A stretch of 64,000 nt of DNA from NCBI GenBank assembly GCA_003342895.1, contig PTFA01000271.1, positions 372,409 through 436,408 on the forward strand, written 5' to 3'. The DNA comes from Casuarius casuarius. Its lineage: Eukaryota; Chordata; Aves; Casuariiformes; Casuariidae. A model generated the notes under the pieces. That model was not told the DNA's origin. It was given only the letters and a program-made list of their open reading frames with translations, and ran no database searches. Shown one piece after another: positions 27,300 to 37,829 of the stretch; position 1 is the stretch's first letter, and every line of letters starts with the position of its first letter. Made by a program: the position numbers and the translations under genes.

Positions 27300-27472
27300 C
27301 CAGACACATGGGACAACTCATTTATGCTCTCTGTTTTCTCATTTCTACCAAAGCATGGCTCTGGTAGCAATAATAGCTTACAGACTAGTACCTACCTCTC
27401 AGACATTGGGAGGCCCAGCTAATGCGTATGTTTAAAGTGCTTTGAGTGCCTTGGATGAAAGATGCTCTATGG
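27300..27472 (+). mobile_element. MIR-like (CORE-SINE) fragment
   Basis: The order of recognisable blocks matches MIR-type SINEs. A diverged CTCTGTTTTCTCATTTCTAC segment (compare CTCAGTTTCCTCATCTG) comes first. Then come AATAATAG and TACCTACCTCTCAG (compare ATAATAGTACCTACCTCATAG). The tail is AAAGTGCTTTGAG followed by CCTTGGATGAAAGATGCTCTATG, characteristic of old amniote SINEs of this group. The 5' promoter half is lost or unrecognisable. It is ancient and carries many substitutions. Confidence 0.6.
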
Positions 27473-28880
27473 GAAAAATAGTATTTTTTCACTGCTCATA
27501 TATTCAATGCAATATCCCTCCTATTAATACACAGTTGGCTGCACTTTATCTCTGTCCTGTATTGTTGCACACTGCTATAACTGTTTATCTAGCTAGGAGT
27601 AAAATGCTGAGCAATAATGTCATTTGCAGCCTGGATCTAATTGGCAGGATTTATTTGCAAATCGGGGAAGGCTATAAATATAAGCACTCACATTGCCTTT
27701 GTGGAAATGTGGTATATATTTTGAAATTTTGTTGTTGTTGATTACCCAGAACTAAAACATGATGGGCTCTATCCCCCTTGTTTGAGCTCTATGCAGTGGT
27801 TGGTGATGTGACAGCTTTACAAAATGAAGCAGTACACAATCTTTCCTTTCCATCCTAATTTTTCCTAAGATCCAGGCATGAGATTTACAGTCTGGACCTA
27901 TCTCAGGTTCTCATCTCTGATGTGCCCGCCCTTGAAATGCCTCAATATTTCAATTACATATACACCCGACCACATTTGCAATGAGATCATCAGAGCTGCT
28001 CCCTTTGGTATAGATGCTGAGCCCTCCCTCAGCACATGCTCCTAATCTGGCACACCTCATACAGACAGCCTGTCCACATGGCTAGTTAGGTAAATGTTTT
28101 ATGCCACACAGGATATGGGAATTTGCCATGTCTTGGACAGACACTGCCTTCTCAGGCTCTCTGTGCTCCAGCAAATACATTTCTAGAGGCACATGTTGCT
28201 TAATCAGTGGTAAAAGAGAAGGTGTCCTCTGTCCACCTTGTTCTCAGGTGCTCCAGGTGACCATGCTGAGCTGTGGTGGCTCCTGACTTGCTGTCACTGA
28301 ATGCGTGTGTCTGCTCATGGGCTTGGCCCTGGCTGGCTGGCTGTTGATTTACAGGAAGAATCAGAGGTGCTGAGAACAGATGTCAGCTCTTGGCTGAAGG
28401 AGCCAAAATGGGCTGGAGTCACCATTCCCAGATCTAGAGCTTAACACCCAGAAGGCTTGGATGGCTCAGATGCAACAGTAGTTTGATTCAAGATTCTCAA
28501 GGGCTTCTTGTTAGAGATTAAGGATTGGCGACTGGGTAATTTTTGGATCTGTTATTAGCTGATATCAGCATCTTGAGACAATACACAGTGCTATGAACTG
28601 GAATGATTATTTTATATACATAACTGTATCATTAAAATACAATAAAGCACAGAACACCGAGGAAGCAGAGATCCCCTGTTTCTATCTGTGCCTTTGGAAG
28701 GGTACAGATACAGAAGGGGAATCTGACTGGCAGTAAAGGCAGGCGCTCTGCATGCCAACAGGATCTACCGCTGGGTCACTGACGTTTTTTTAAGTGCACA
28801 TACTGGCAGGGGGGATTTTAGCCTCACGCACAAAGAAATAACTCATTGTGGTCAAAAAGCTCTGTGACTGCAGGGCTGTT

Positions 28881-29023
<143 letters not shown>

Positions 29024-29338
29024 CTGACAAATACCCTCCCTTCGTCCAACTGCTCCCCTCCCACCCACCTCACCTGGCGAAACCACACTGAGACCACGAC
29101 AAACGGAGCAAGGCAGGACCTACCGGTAGTGGCTAGGAGTCCGAACTCAAGAATCTTTCTTTGTGTAGGATGAAGACATCGAACCACAGATCTTGCCTGT
29201 TTCAACGTTTTAGAAAACAAAAAAAAAGAAACAAAAAAAATAAAAAACAAATGTTTTAAATCAGGACTCCATTAACATTTTCAAAAGCAAACTGTTTGCT
29301 CTGTGATCAAAGGGAAAAAAAAATCTCATCTCTGCATA

Positions 29339-29370
29339 ATAATAATAATAAATATAATAATAATAATAAA
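29339..29370. repeat. (AAT)n microsatellite in the FGF12 3' UTR
   Basis: About ten AAT/ATA trinucleotides with one interruption. Two of the AATAAA hexamers lie inside this repeat, so they may not be genuine polyadenylation signals. Confidence 0.88.
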
Positions 29371-29595
29371 GATGTTACCTTTAAAAATAAAACAAAGCTT
29401 TTGGAAAATTGAACTTAGCATATGATGTGCAAGAAACAAGTGTGTTGTGAAGATGGGGACTGTGCTTTCTGTCTTACACTTTCACCTTACGTTCACACTA
29501 CTGTTTTTTCTGTTCCTGCTTCCCTGGGGATGGATGGGATTTTTCACAAAGCAGGAAAGGTAGGGATGGATTATGACTGTGTTTGCTCTTCTATC

Positions 29596-29601
29596 AATAA
29601 A
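29596..29601 (+). terminator. FGF12: Candidate proximal polyadenylation signal AATAAA
   Basis: A canonical AATAAA lies 573 bp after the stop codon, outside simple repeats. GTCTGACAGTTATGGGC and a TCTGTATTCAGTTTTTTCC stretch follow within 75 bp as a possible U/GU-rich downstream element. Confidence 0.5.
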
Positions 29602-30075
29602 ATATGGCCTGTCCGAATTAGGAGTCTGACAGTTATGGGCAACAAACTAGCTACTCTGTATTCAGTTTTTTCCATCTACATTCAAGTATCGTGTAGCTAT
29701 TTGTTGCTAGTGTCACTATGCGAGTATGTTTGACCCAAGTCTGGCATTTTATGCCTTTTTTATCATAATTATTTATATTTATAGGTTTGTTTTACCATAT
29801 TAGTTACCAGGGGAGTTTCAGAAATGAGTTTTCAGGTCTCCCAGGATGAAATGATCATATTTATTAGGGGAGAGTTAGAAGATAAAGGGATGGAGGGAAG
29901 GCTTTTTGCTTTAAAATATGAAATGGAGGAAGCAATGCTGCTGGAATACTTGCTGTTACAAAGCAATGATGAGGCAGGTGCTATATGAGGGGGTGGCATG
30001 GATTTAAATGATGAGAAGATGGGTGTGCGGAAGGAGTAGATGGGGTGTGCAGAAGAGGGGTCGATATGGAGGAGG

Positions 30076-30103
30076 AAGTGAGTGAGTGAGCGAGCGAGCG
30101 AGC

Positions 30104-30153
<50 letters not shown>
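30076..30153. repeat. Compound (GTGA)n(GCGA)n(GT)n microsatellite
   Basis: About three GTGA units are followed by four GCGA units and then about 24 GT dinucleotides. The tetranucleotide blocks differ only by T/C, as if one spread after a transition. Length polymorphism is expected. It lies about 1.05 kb after the FGF12 stop codon, possibly within a longer 3' UTR. Confidence 0.95.
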
Positions 30154-30154
<1 letters not shown>

Positions 30155-31234
30155 CAGTTGAGAAGTTGAGACAGAGAGAAGATACTGCTTTTTCCTTCTT
30201 GCAGGCAAGCTCTCTCTATGTGTTAAGGCTCCATGTACATCTCATTTTACACGTGTTCGAACACTACAAACTCCTCTAAGGCAAAGCCTCACCCCGGCTC
30301 AGCCTGTTATGGGAAGAAAATCCCTGAAAAGCGCAGGTGACCTGGGTGTGGCTGTCACAGGACAGTGTGAACTGTGCTTTTCCCTTGTCACCTGCGTTCT
30401 GGTGCCAAGAATAATCCTTGGCTTCCCTAGGAGACGCCCCAGTGTATTGCTTCAATCACACACACTGCGTGAGGCATGGTGCACGCTGCCACCGCAGCCA
30501 GCCTGGGTGCTGAGCCAGGGCAAGATCCAAGGGGGCAGATGTGGAGAAGGGCTGTAGAGGTCATGAATTCACATGGCTGCTAGGGAAAGGAGAGGAAGAC
30601 AACGGCACGCTAAGCACTGAGCCCACCCGCAGCAGTGAAGGCATCAGCAGGGATTGGCAAAGGACTTTCCTTGGCTCTGTCTCGCTCATTCTCGCCTTGC
30701 ATTTTGGGGATTGGTGAAGAAACAACATACCTTCACTCCTGAGAGCAGTGCTGTAAAGATAAGGGCAAAGAGCATTTCTTGTCCTGTGCATGTTACTTCA
30801 GTATCTGACCTCTTTCTGCACCCGAGGCCTGCAGACTGGAGCAGCAAAAGCCAGCTGTTACACAGATGCTGTGGTTAAAAAAAAAAAACCAGCTGCTGCC
30901 GAAGCTGAGGTGCCTGGGAAGGTCATGCTGGTCAGGCCACTGTTAGGTCTTCTATGGGCAGTGAAAAGCACAGCGAGTCAGCAAATGCCCAAGGGCCTGG
31001 ACAGAAGTAAAGTAACAGGTCTGACCTGCCCATGAGACAAGGGGAAAGAGCCCAAAGCCTTGGCGTTACGTGCCAGGAGTGATTGTAAATTATGGATACA
31101 CACAAAAATGTACAAAATGCAAAATACCACCTTAACTTTTGGGGCTTCTTTGCTGTCACCGCCAGGGCCTCAGCTGGCCTGTGACTGCAGACAGCGCTAA
31201 GCTGCTCTGGCTGCTGGAGGTCGGTGAGCCCGCC
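30154..31234. other. Downstream FGF12 flank, no gene recognised
   Basis: The sequence is either distal 3' UTR or intergenic. Open frames are short and unrelated to known families. An A12 run at about 30877-30888 is the only simple repeat. A 235-codon minus-strand frame spanning 30932-31639 reads through the G-run as polyproline and is not credible as a gene. Confidence 0.6.
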
Positions 31235-31261
31235 GGGGGGGGGGGGGGGGGGGGGGGGGGG
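31235..31261. repeat. 27-base poly-G run
   Basis: An uninterrupted G homopolymer follows CCGCC. Such runs can fold into G-quadruplex structures but are also typical of sequencing collapse or expansion error, and a gap lies about 550 bp further on. The true length is uncertain. Confidence 0.85.
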
Positions 31262-31493
31262 TGGACGTGATGTTCTGAGAACAGGATGATGACTTGGCTC
31301 CTTCCAGCCCCCTCGATGTGCTCCCGAGCCATGGGGTGTGGGGCAGGGCTTGGTGATCATTTCTGTAAGGGCACAGAGCAAGAGCGGAAATCGCAAGCGC
31401 CAAGTTTCAAGGTTATGGAAGACTCCCAGGATCAGCATGAAGGAATGAATTTCAAGCATGTCCTTTTTGTGTTTTGAAAAGCTGAAACCTTGA

Positions 31494-31499
31494 AATAAA
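31494..31499 (+). terminator. FGF12: Possible distal polyadenylation signal AATAAA
   Basis: AATAAA occurs in non-repetitive context (CCTTGAAATAAAGAGCC), about 2.5 kb after the FGF12 stop codon. It would fit a long FGF12 3' UTR, but the downstream GU-rich element is weak and there is no transcript evidence. Confidence 0.3.
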
Positions 31500-31817
31500 G
31501 AGCCTCTTATCATGGCTCTGCTGGCTAACGCTGCACTGAGCTCCCCACCTACGCATAGCCGCGGCCCGGCTGTGCCGTGTGGACAGAGAGGGCACCACTG
31601 CCTGCGTGGGCAACATGAAAGCACATCCATCAACAACACCTAATGTTAGCTTTCAAGGGCACACGCTGGGGCCTGGCAGCAAGGCTTTCTGGGGCTGCCA
31701 GTCATGTAGGATTGGCTTACTCCTCCTCTCCTCAGAGCTCCCAGTCCCACAACGCTGGTGCCAGCTTGCTAACACACTTTTCAGCTTGGAAACATGCCCC
31801 CACTCCTCCTCTCCCCC

Positions 31818-31927
31818 NNNNNNNNNNNNNNNNNNNNNNNNNNNNNNNNNNNNNNNNNNNNNNNNNNNNNNNNNNNNNNNNNNNNNNNNNNNNNNNNNNN
31901 NNNNNNNNNNNNNNNNNNNNNNNNNNN
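31818..31927. other. Assembly gap (110 N)
   Basis: There are 110 unknown bases between a C-rich CTCCTCTCCCCC flank and a (CA)n flank at 31928-31944. The right flank suggests the gap sits in an unresolved CA microsatellite or CT/CA-rich simple repeat. A single N also occurs at 32674. Confidence 0.99.
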
Positions 31928-31944
31928 CACACACACACACACAC
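31928..31944. repeat. (CA)n microsatellite, truncated by gap
   Basis: About eight CA units begin at the right edge of the gap, followed by CCCAAATTAAATT and a G-rich run near 31959-31974. The full repeat length is hidden. Confidence 0.85.
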
Positions 31945-34900
31945 CCCAAATTAAATTGGGGGGGGTGGGGGTGGTTGTTTAATCTCTGGAGAGATGTGGG
32001 GTCCAAAGAAAGGGAGCCTCAAGACCATTACATTGAGTTAGGAGGTCCCTAAAGTAACCAATAGCACCGAGCACCCAGGCCCCACTGTAGGCCTGAGCCC
32101 AGAGCCCCACTCCTGCACCCAGGCTTGGAGGTGGGTGCGGACCGCAGAGCAGCTCGCACAAGGAGGAGCACGTCTCGTCTGGAGATGGGTGCCTTGGCAG
32201 TAGCTCATAGGGTTGGGGTGGTGGGTGATCTGAGTTTCAAGTGCTCTGTTTGAGAGTCAAGAGCTCCTGGGCTCACAGCAGTCCTGGCTGATCTGCTATA
32301 GGTGTTTAACCCTATAGCCATGGGTTAAAATTCAGGGACCGGGGGGGGGCGCTGAAAAGGGCCTCCTGACCTATTTAACACCCTAGAGATACACCGTTTG
32401 CCTCTGCCTGTGTCCCCAGCATTTTCCCTGGGGAGTGGAGCCAGGCCCTTGCTTGGTATGGCCTTTCTTAGCTACCCACCTTGAGGTTGCAACGGAAAGC
32501 ACAGCACCTACCACAGATGACAGGCATCAATGGCACTGTGATACCACAGGCCTCCTCTGGCCTCAGCTCTGGGTCACTTGCCAAGGCCACTAAGGGCAAC
32601 TAAAGCAGATCTAGCATGGGAGACTGTTGTGACCTTGTGCATAGGACACAACTTGCCAAAGGCCCCAGAAAGCNGTGAACAGCAACAGCTCCAGTGCTGC
32701 CATGCGATAGCAGAAAAAAAACTGTCTCTCTCACTTACCACTTCACACACTGGACCTTTGCCTTGATTTTTTTTTTTTTTTTTTGCCAATTCACCACTAG
32801 ACTCCCTGGGAATGCAGCGTTCAGTCCTAAACGTCAGAATAATCTGCTCCTCTGGTCCACTATGTTTGAGCTAATCACCTTTGTGTGGCACTCACTGAGC
32901 TGGCCTGTACTGAAAGCTCATTAGTCCTGCGCTACTGGAGAGGGACCGGAGAGCAGGTCTTCTGCCGTTTCCTTTAAGTGCTGAGGTTCCTCACTGCCTG
33001 CTTAGCCCTGGAAAACTGTGAGCCCTGTATGGTGGCAAAAGCCATGCTAAAATGTTCTCATGTACCTTAGGAAACACTGTGTGCTTCTTGATCTCTAAGG
33101 AAGCTGCAGAAATCAGCTCATGGTGTAACAAAGTGACTGACTCCTGACATCAGGACAGCCCAAAACAGTACAGCTCCATGGCATAGCTCCACACTGTGTC
33201 CCGCTGTCCCAGCTCCTGGTCGGGGGGCTGCTCAGCGCTGGGTACCCATCCGCAGTGGAGCTCAGCTCCAGGTGCCATGAGGACAGTCATACGCCCTCCA
33301 CGTGCCTGGGATAGTCCAGGAAAGCATGTGGCTTGCAGGTACCAAGTGGCGCTCCATGCGTTTCTGCCTCAAGCACCTTGTAAGCTTTCTTGCCAGGGCA
33401 GCTCTCACAGAGGTGGTGTGGATTTTGTTGGCTATCCACCTGATGCTTCCCAGTCTGCAGTGAAAAGGGGAGTACACACAGATTTTTTTTTTTTTTTTTT
33501 TTTTTCCTGCTTTGGAGGCTCCTACAATCTCTTCATTGCTTTTAGCTATTATTTCCCAACATCAAAGTCCTGATGAGTGACCTTTCTTTCTTCCTTTCTC
33601 TACCACACACACAACAACTTTTTACGGAGATTTATGGCACAATTTAACATTATAGCAACTACAACCCTTGTCTAGCCTGTGTGTGACATTAGCATTCCCC
33701 TTCTAACAATGCTGGAGTGGCACTGGGAGAACGTCTAGCACAGAAAATGGCCAAGAAATGCAAATGGTAAAAGAAGGAATTCCCCCCCGCCATCAGCTAG
33801 CTCACAGTAACTAACTCTGCTGAATCTACAGCAGGCCTTTGCCCCCAAAATAACAGATGTTGCCATGATTTTTGACTGAATGGAAGAACTTGGACATAAC
33901 AAGCCCAACAGCAGAAAGCACTTCACAGCACAGAAATATGGTTACACTTAAAGGATTCATTTTGCTTCACCCTTGACTGGTTTTTAATTTTTAACGGCTG
34001 CACTGTTCTTCCAGTACATGCTATGCAACACAGCCCCTCTCACCTAAGCATTAAGGGCAAAACCTGCTAACATAGCTCATTTGGCACATCAGGAATTTAC
34101 TGGAAAAAGTGCAGAAAAATATCAGCAAGAAAAGCATGCTACACTGTGATAACAAGTCTGTGCCTCAAGTGTCAGGGCTGGCACCAGTGACAATACACTG
34201 TAAAGAGAAGTTGGCATTCAACAAAGCAGCATTATGAAAGTTGCCTGTCACCATTATTATTTGCTCTCAGACAGAGTCTGGCTGATAGTTCCCTACGCAG
34301 TCCTCTAAGCTGTCATGAGCCTCACTTTACACCTTCAACTGCACTTCAACACCATGAGTGTGAACCCTCCCTGGTAAGGCATCATTTCCCCACTGTCCCG
34401 TGCAAGGCTGAAGCAAATGAAGGTGGAGTTTGTATGTTAAGCTGCATCAAGGGGGAAAAAAAAGGGCAAAGAGAAAAGGTGCAAGTGAGTGTCTGCGGCT
34501 CCAGAATCCTCTCCCAAAACTAGAACAGAATCTGTGTTGCTGCTGTGGGATGACCCACTGCAAGCACCTATGAGTAAAATCAAACTAAGCACGATGGCAC
34601 TTCCTCAGTGAAGTCGTTTCCATGGCAGTCACCTCTTCCCTCTCCCACAGCCAATGCTTCAGCCTTCAGGATGACTGAAGGCTGTTTCCATGAAGAGGAA
34701 GCAAAGCTGACGTCCTCCTCATCAGCAGCGAGTAAACCTCGTGTGTTACCCTTGCTGGTTTTGCTAGACATCTTGATTAATGACAAAAAAACCCCCATAG
34801 CCCAGATGATACATTTTTAGCATTGAATTTATGTATAACCACATCTCAAACCTAGTCATTCCAGTAGCTGCTGAAGGAAGGGTAGTAGCAAAGCACCACT

Positions 34901-37246
34901 GCCCATTGAAGTGGCCACAAAGTTAAAGCTAAAAGTAACTACCATTTCAGGACAGAGCATTTCTTTTCATGATACTTGCATAACTCACTGCCAAGTGCAC
35001 AGAAAGCTGGACCTCTTCCCACTTGCATCCCTCCAGGGCTTTGGGTACCTTCTCTGCAGCAGCGGAGGTCTAGGTCGGCACAACTCCAGGGCTCATCTCA
35101 CCAGTGTGAATACCAGGGAGTGCTGTGAAAGACGCAAGGAGCACGCACTGCACTTGTGCGCTGAGGACAGGGCTCCGGAGCATTCCCCATCTGAGGGGGC
35201 CACAGGATCAGGGCAGGAACATTTGACCTCTCCTAACTTTCTGCAAAGGCCAGGGACTGTGGTCCAACAGCTGCCAGAAAAGAGAGAAGGGGATTGTTTC
35301 ATTAGCACCACATGCTGATGCAGGCATGGGGATAATTCATCTTAGGAAATGCCATTAATGTTTACTGAACAATACAAATGAATCTGGGCTTTCCAAAAAG
35401 AAAAAAAAAATACCAATTAAAAAAAAAAGTGTCTGGTTATGGGATCTGAGGCGAAGAAGAGGATAACCCTCCCAAGAGTCTGTTAAGAATGGGTTATATA
35501 TTGTTCCATTTTCCATGCTCATTACAATCACTGCCCCAATAATAGCTACATGCTGTGCCTTTTTCTATTCTAGTACAATTTTCCCCATGGGGACTCAATA
35601 TCTCAGTTTAAATACTGAGCAGAGTTGGTAGAAGAAAGCGGTGCGCTTCTGCTGTGTTAAGCTTGTGTGCTAATCTACATTTTAGGTAGCTGATTACGAC
35701 CCCTCTTTCTCATTGCCTAGTGCAAAACAAGAAGTGGGGAGCAGAGGGGAGGAGGAAGCTGTTGACGGTCAAACTAAATGACATTGTGGAGGTCAAAGTA
35801 TGTCAGACTTACTGTCTTTCAGAAATTAAGGCTTTGGTGCATTTAATTCCTTGAGCTCTGAGAAAAATTGCGAGAAGAAAAGCAATCGGTGGCTCCATTT
35901 TAGTGCCAGTGACTGCATCCTGACCTAGGGAGGGCAGCAGCTGTGGTTTGTTTCTGTGAACTCCTAAAGGAGAATGAAAAAGGTTAATACATAAAATAAC
36001 TTGACAGTTTCCACTATGGCTCAAAATGCACCCACATTTACTATGCATTGGAAACTGAAGCACTGCTGCTCTTAAGCAAATAATTGTTACCTCTCAGAGA
36101 AAAGAAAGACAGGTTCTTTGAAGAATCACACTAAAATGAGACCACAGGAGGTGAAAGGAAGAACTAGGGGACAGAGATTCAGCCATGGTCACCCATGAGG
36201 TTAAGGACACTGAGCTGAGCATAGACATCTTGCAAACCTGCTCCAGTGCCCCATCATGCTTTCAGGGCTGAACCACAAGACCTGGGGCTGGTCTGTCATT
36301 TCTCAGTCTCTCCTGAATGCCCAGGAGAGGAGCCTTCAGGGTTATGTTCAGTGAAGAACATGTGCCCCTAAACTGGAGACATTTAAACCTCTATAACTAG
36401 CTCCTGGCTTGACTCCTACATGCAGTGATGATTTCCTTTCTCAGGGGTCAAAGCGCCCGCTGAGAGGCAGTGTTGGCCCTCCTGAGTCTTTGGGGCAGCC
36501 CAGGCCAAACCAGGCACTCCTGCTGGGGTGGCAGCATGTTCTCAAACCAAGTGCCCCAACATAGAAGGGCTCCTTGCAGAATCCTTCCCTTGTCACGACA
36601 GAACTCCTCCAAGCACTCACTTCCAGGGACGTAGGAAAGAAGAAAAGCCAAGGCTTACTCTGTCCTGGGCAATGCTGCTTCCAAGGACCCTGGTCTGTGC
36701 AGGCCCATAGAGATGACATCCCCAAACCTGAGACACAGGGAGGTAGCCCTCCCGTGCTGGTGTTCATGGCTGCAGCCAGCCTGTGCTCATGTGCAGGGTG
36801 CCCGGCACCCCCAACAGCTGCTGGTCAGTCCTGTGACAGGGCTGTTGCGAGGATCACTACATTTGGGCTTATAAAGCGGTCTGATATTAAGATAGCAGCA
36901 CCCTGCAAAGACAAATAGCTTCCTATTCTGCTGTGCCTTGGGAGAGGTCACTTACAAGATCTGACTCTCACATTGTTTCTTATTAATTTCATTTTCCAAC
37001 TTACTGCACAAGCTGGCTGGCAAGTGAAATAGCTCCACTCAATTCACAGCTAAACAGAGAGGCGATCCAGGGCAGAGAGCACAAGTTCAGAGATGTATCA
37101 TTGCCTGGCAGTAACTCAATTTGAAGATCAAAAAGAGGTGTGTTTAACTTTGTATTGTTTTCATTTTTAATTTCCACTATTTTCTGTGCTTCCTGATACC
37201 AGATAGAATGGAAAGCGGAACTAATAGGAAGCAACATACTTGGAAA
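31945..37246. other. Intergenic region, no gene recognised
   Basis: No exon, RNA gene or intact mobile element was recognised on either strand. Visible items are a nine-G run at 32341, poly-T tracts at about 32767-32784 and 33483-33505, and an A-rich stretch near 35399-35428. A hairpin at 34660-34684 is listed separately. Open frames are short and without homology that I can name. Synteny knowledge places a large gene-poor interval beyond the 3' end of FGF12, which fits. Confidence 0.6.
34660..34684. repeat. Perfect 10-bp inverted repeat with GATGA loop
   Basis: CAGCCTTCAG at 34660-34669 and its exact complement CTGAAGGCTG at 34675-34684 flank a five-base loop. Pairing does not continue outward. 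A match of this size is expected about once or less by chance in a window this long, so the significance is modest. Confidence 0.5.
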
Positions 37247-37352
37247 ACATTGCTTTCTGGGGTGGAAGTAGGAGACTTTCAGCCTCTCACAAATAAAAGG
37301 ATCCTCCTGTGATTCCCAGCTTAGTGATAAACCTACAGAAGTTCACTCTACC
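37247..37352. repeat. Two-copy dispersed repeat, copy 1 (about 105 bp)
   Basis: This copy matches 41434-41541 in the same orientation at about 90% identity by hand alignment, sharing blocks such as GAAGTAGGAGACTTTCA, CTCACAAATAAAAGGAT and TAGTGATAAACCTACAGAA. The flanks are unrelated. The minus strand of this copy has a short open frame, but copy 2 carries an in-frame stop, so it is probably non-coding. It could be a fragment of an unclassified interspersed repeat or a small transposed duplication. Confidence 0.85.
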
Positions 37353-37813
37353 TTCAGATAAATACTTTTTGCATGAGAACGTAACGCACTTTCACAAGGT
37401 CACACTTAGGGCATGAGAAGGCTTGCCATTCACCAGCAAGCTCAGGTGATGGTCCCAGTGGAGTTGTCATGCTGCAGCATAGGAGCCTAAATCTGAATTA
37501 AGACTGTGCAGTCCATGTGTGGAACCAGAGCTCTGTCCAGGGAAAACTCCCCATGGCGATTCAGAGACCTACATTAGTCACCAATGAAGCTCTGGGTCAA
37601 ATTCTCCATTTTTGGATTTTCCCTTGCATATTAGCCCTATACAATTGAATCCAACTTTTAAACCCTTTGGCCATCTCACTTTTCTTGACTCTCCAAATAC
37701 AACCACTAGACTATTGCAACCTCTTACACCCTCTATAACCAGAAATACACCTTTTATAAAATGGTAGCTGAAAAGTTTAAAAATCAGATATATCCAATTA
37801 TCAAGTAGCACTA

Positions 37814-37829
37814 TAACCCTAACCCTAAA
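37814..37829. repeat. Short interstitial telomere-like motif
   Basis: TAACCCTAACCCTAAA is just over two units of the vertebrate telomere repeat (CCCTAA). This is short enough to be chance or a double-strand-break repair scar. Confidence 0.5.

Larger units (their letters stand above)
29024..29620 (+). other. FGF12: FGF12 3' untranslated region (minimum extent)
   Basis: Sequence after the TAG has no continued frame. A C-rich first 100 bp is followed by an A-rich stretch (about 29215-29250), an AAT microsatellite (29339-29370) and four AATAAA hexamers at 29239, 29347, 29365 and 29386. A further hexamer at 29596 sits in less repetitive sequence and is the best proximal polyadenylation signal. 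The end at 29620 is a minimum. FGF12 mRNAs in mammals have multi-kilobase 3' UTRs (from memory), so the true UTR may run on through the microsatellite at 30.1 kb, possibly to the signal at 31494. Confidence 0.75.

Noticed and set aside
30932..31639. 235-codon minus-strand open frame
   Set aside because: It is held open by the 27-G run (polyproline) and is next to an assembly gap; no family similarity.
36030..36090. Possible reverse-strand MIR fragment (TTGGAAACTGAAGCAC)
   Set aside because: The match is limited to about 16 bases with no supporting blocks.
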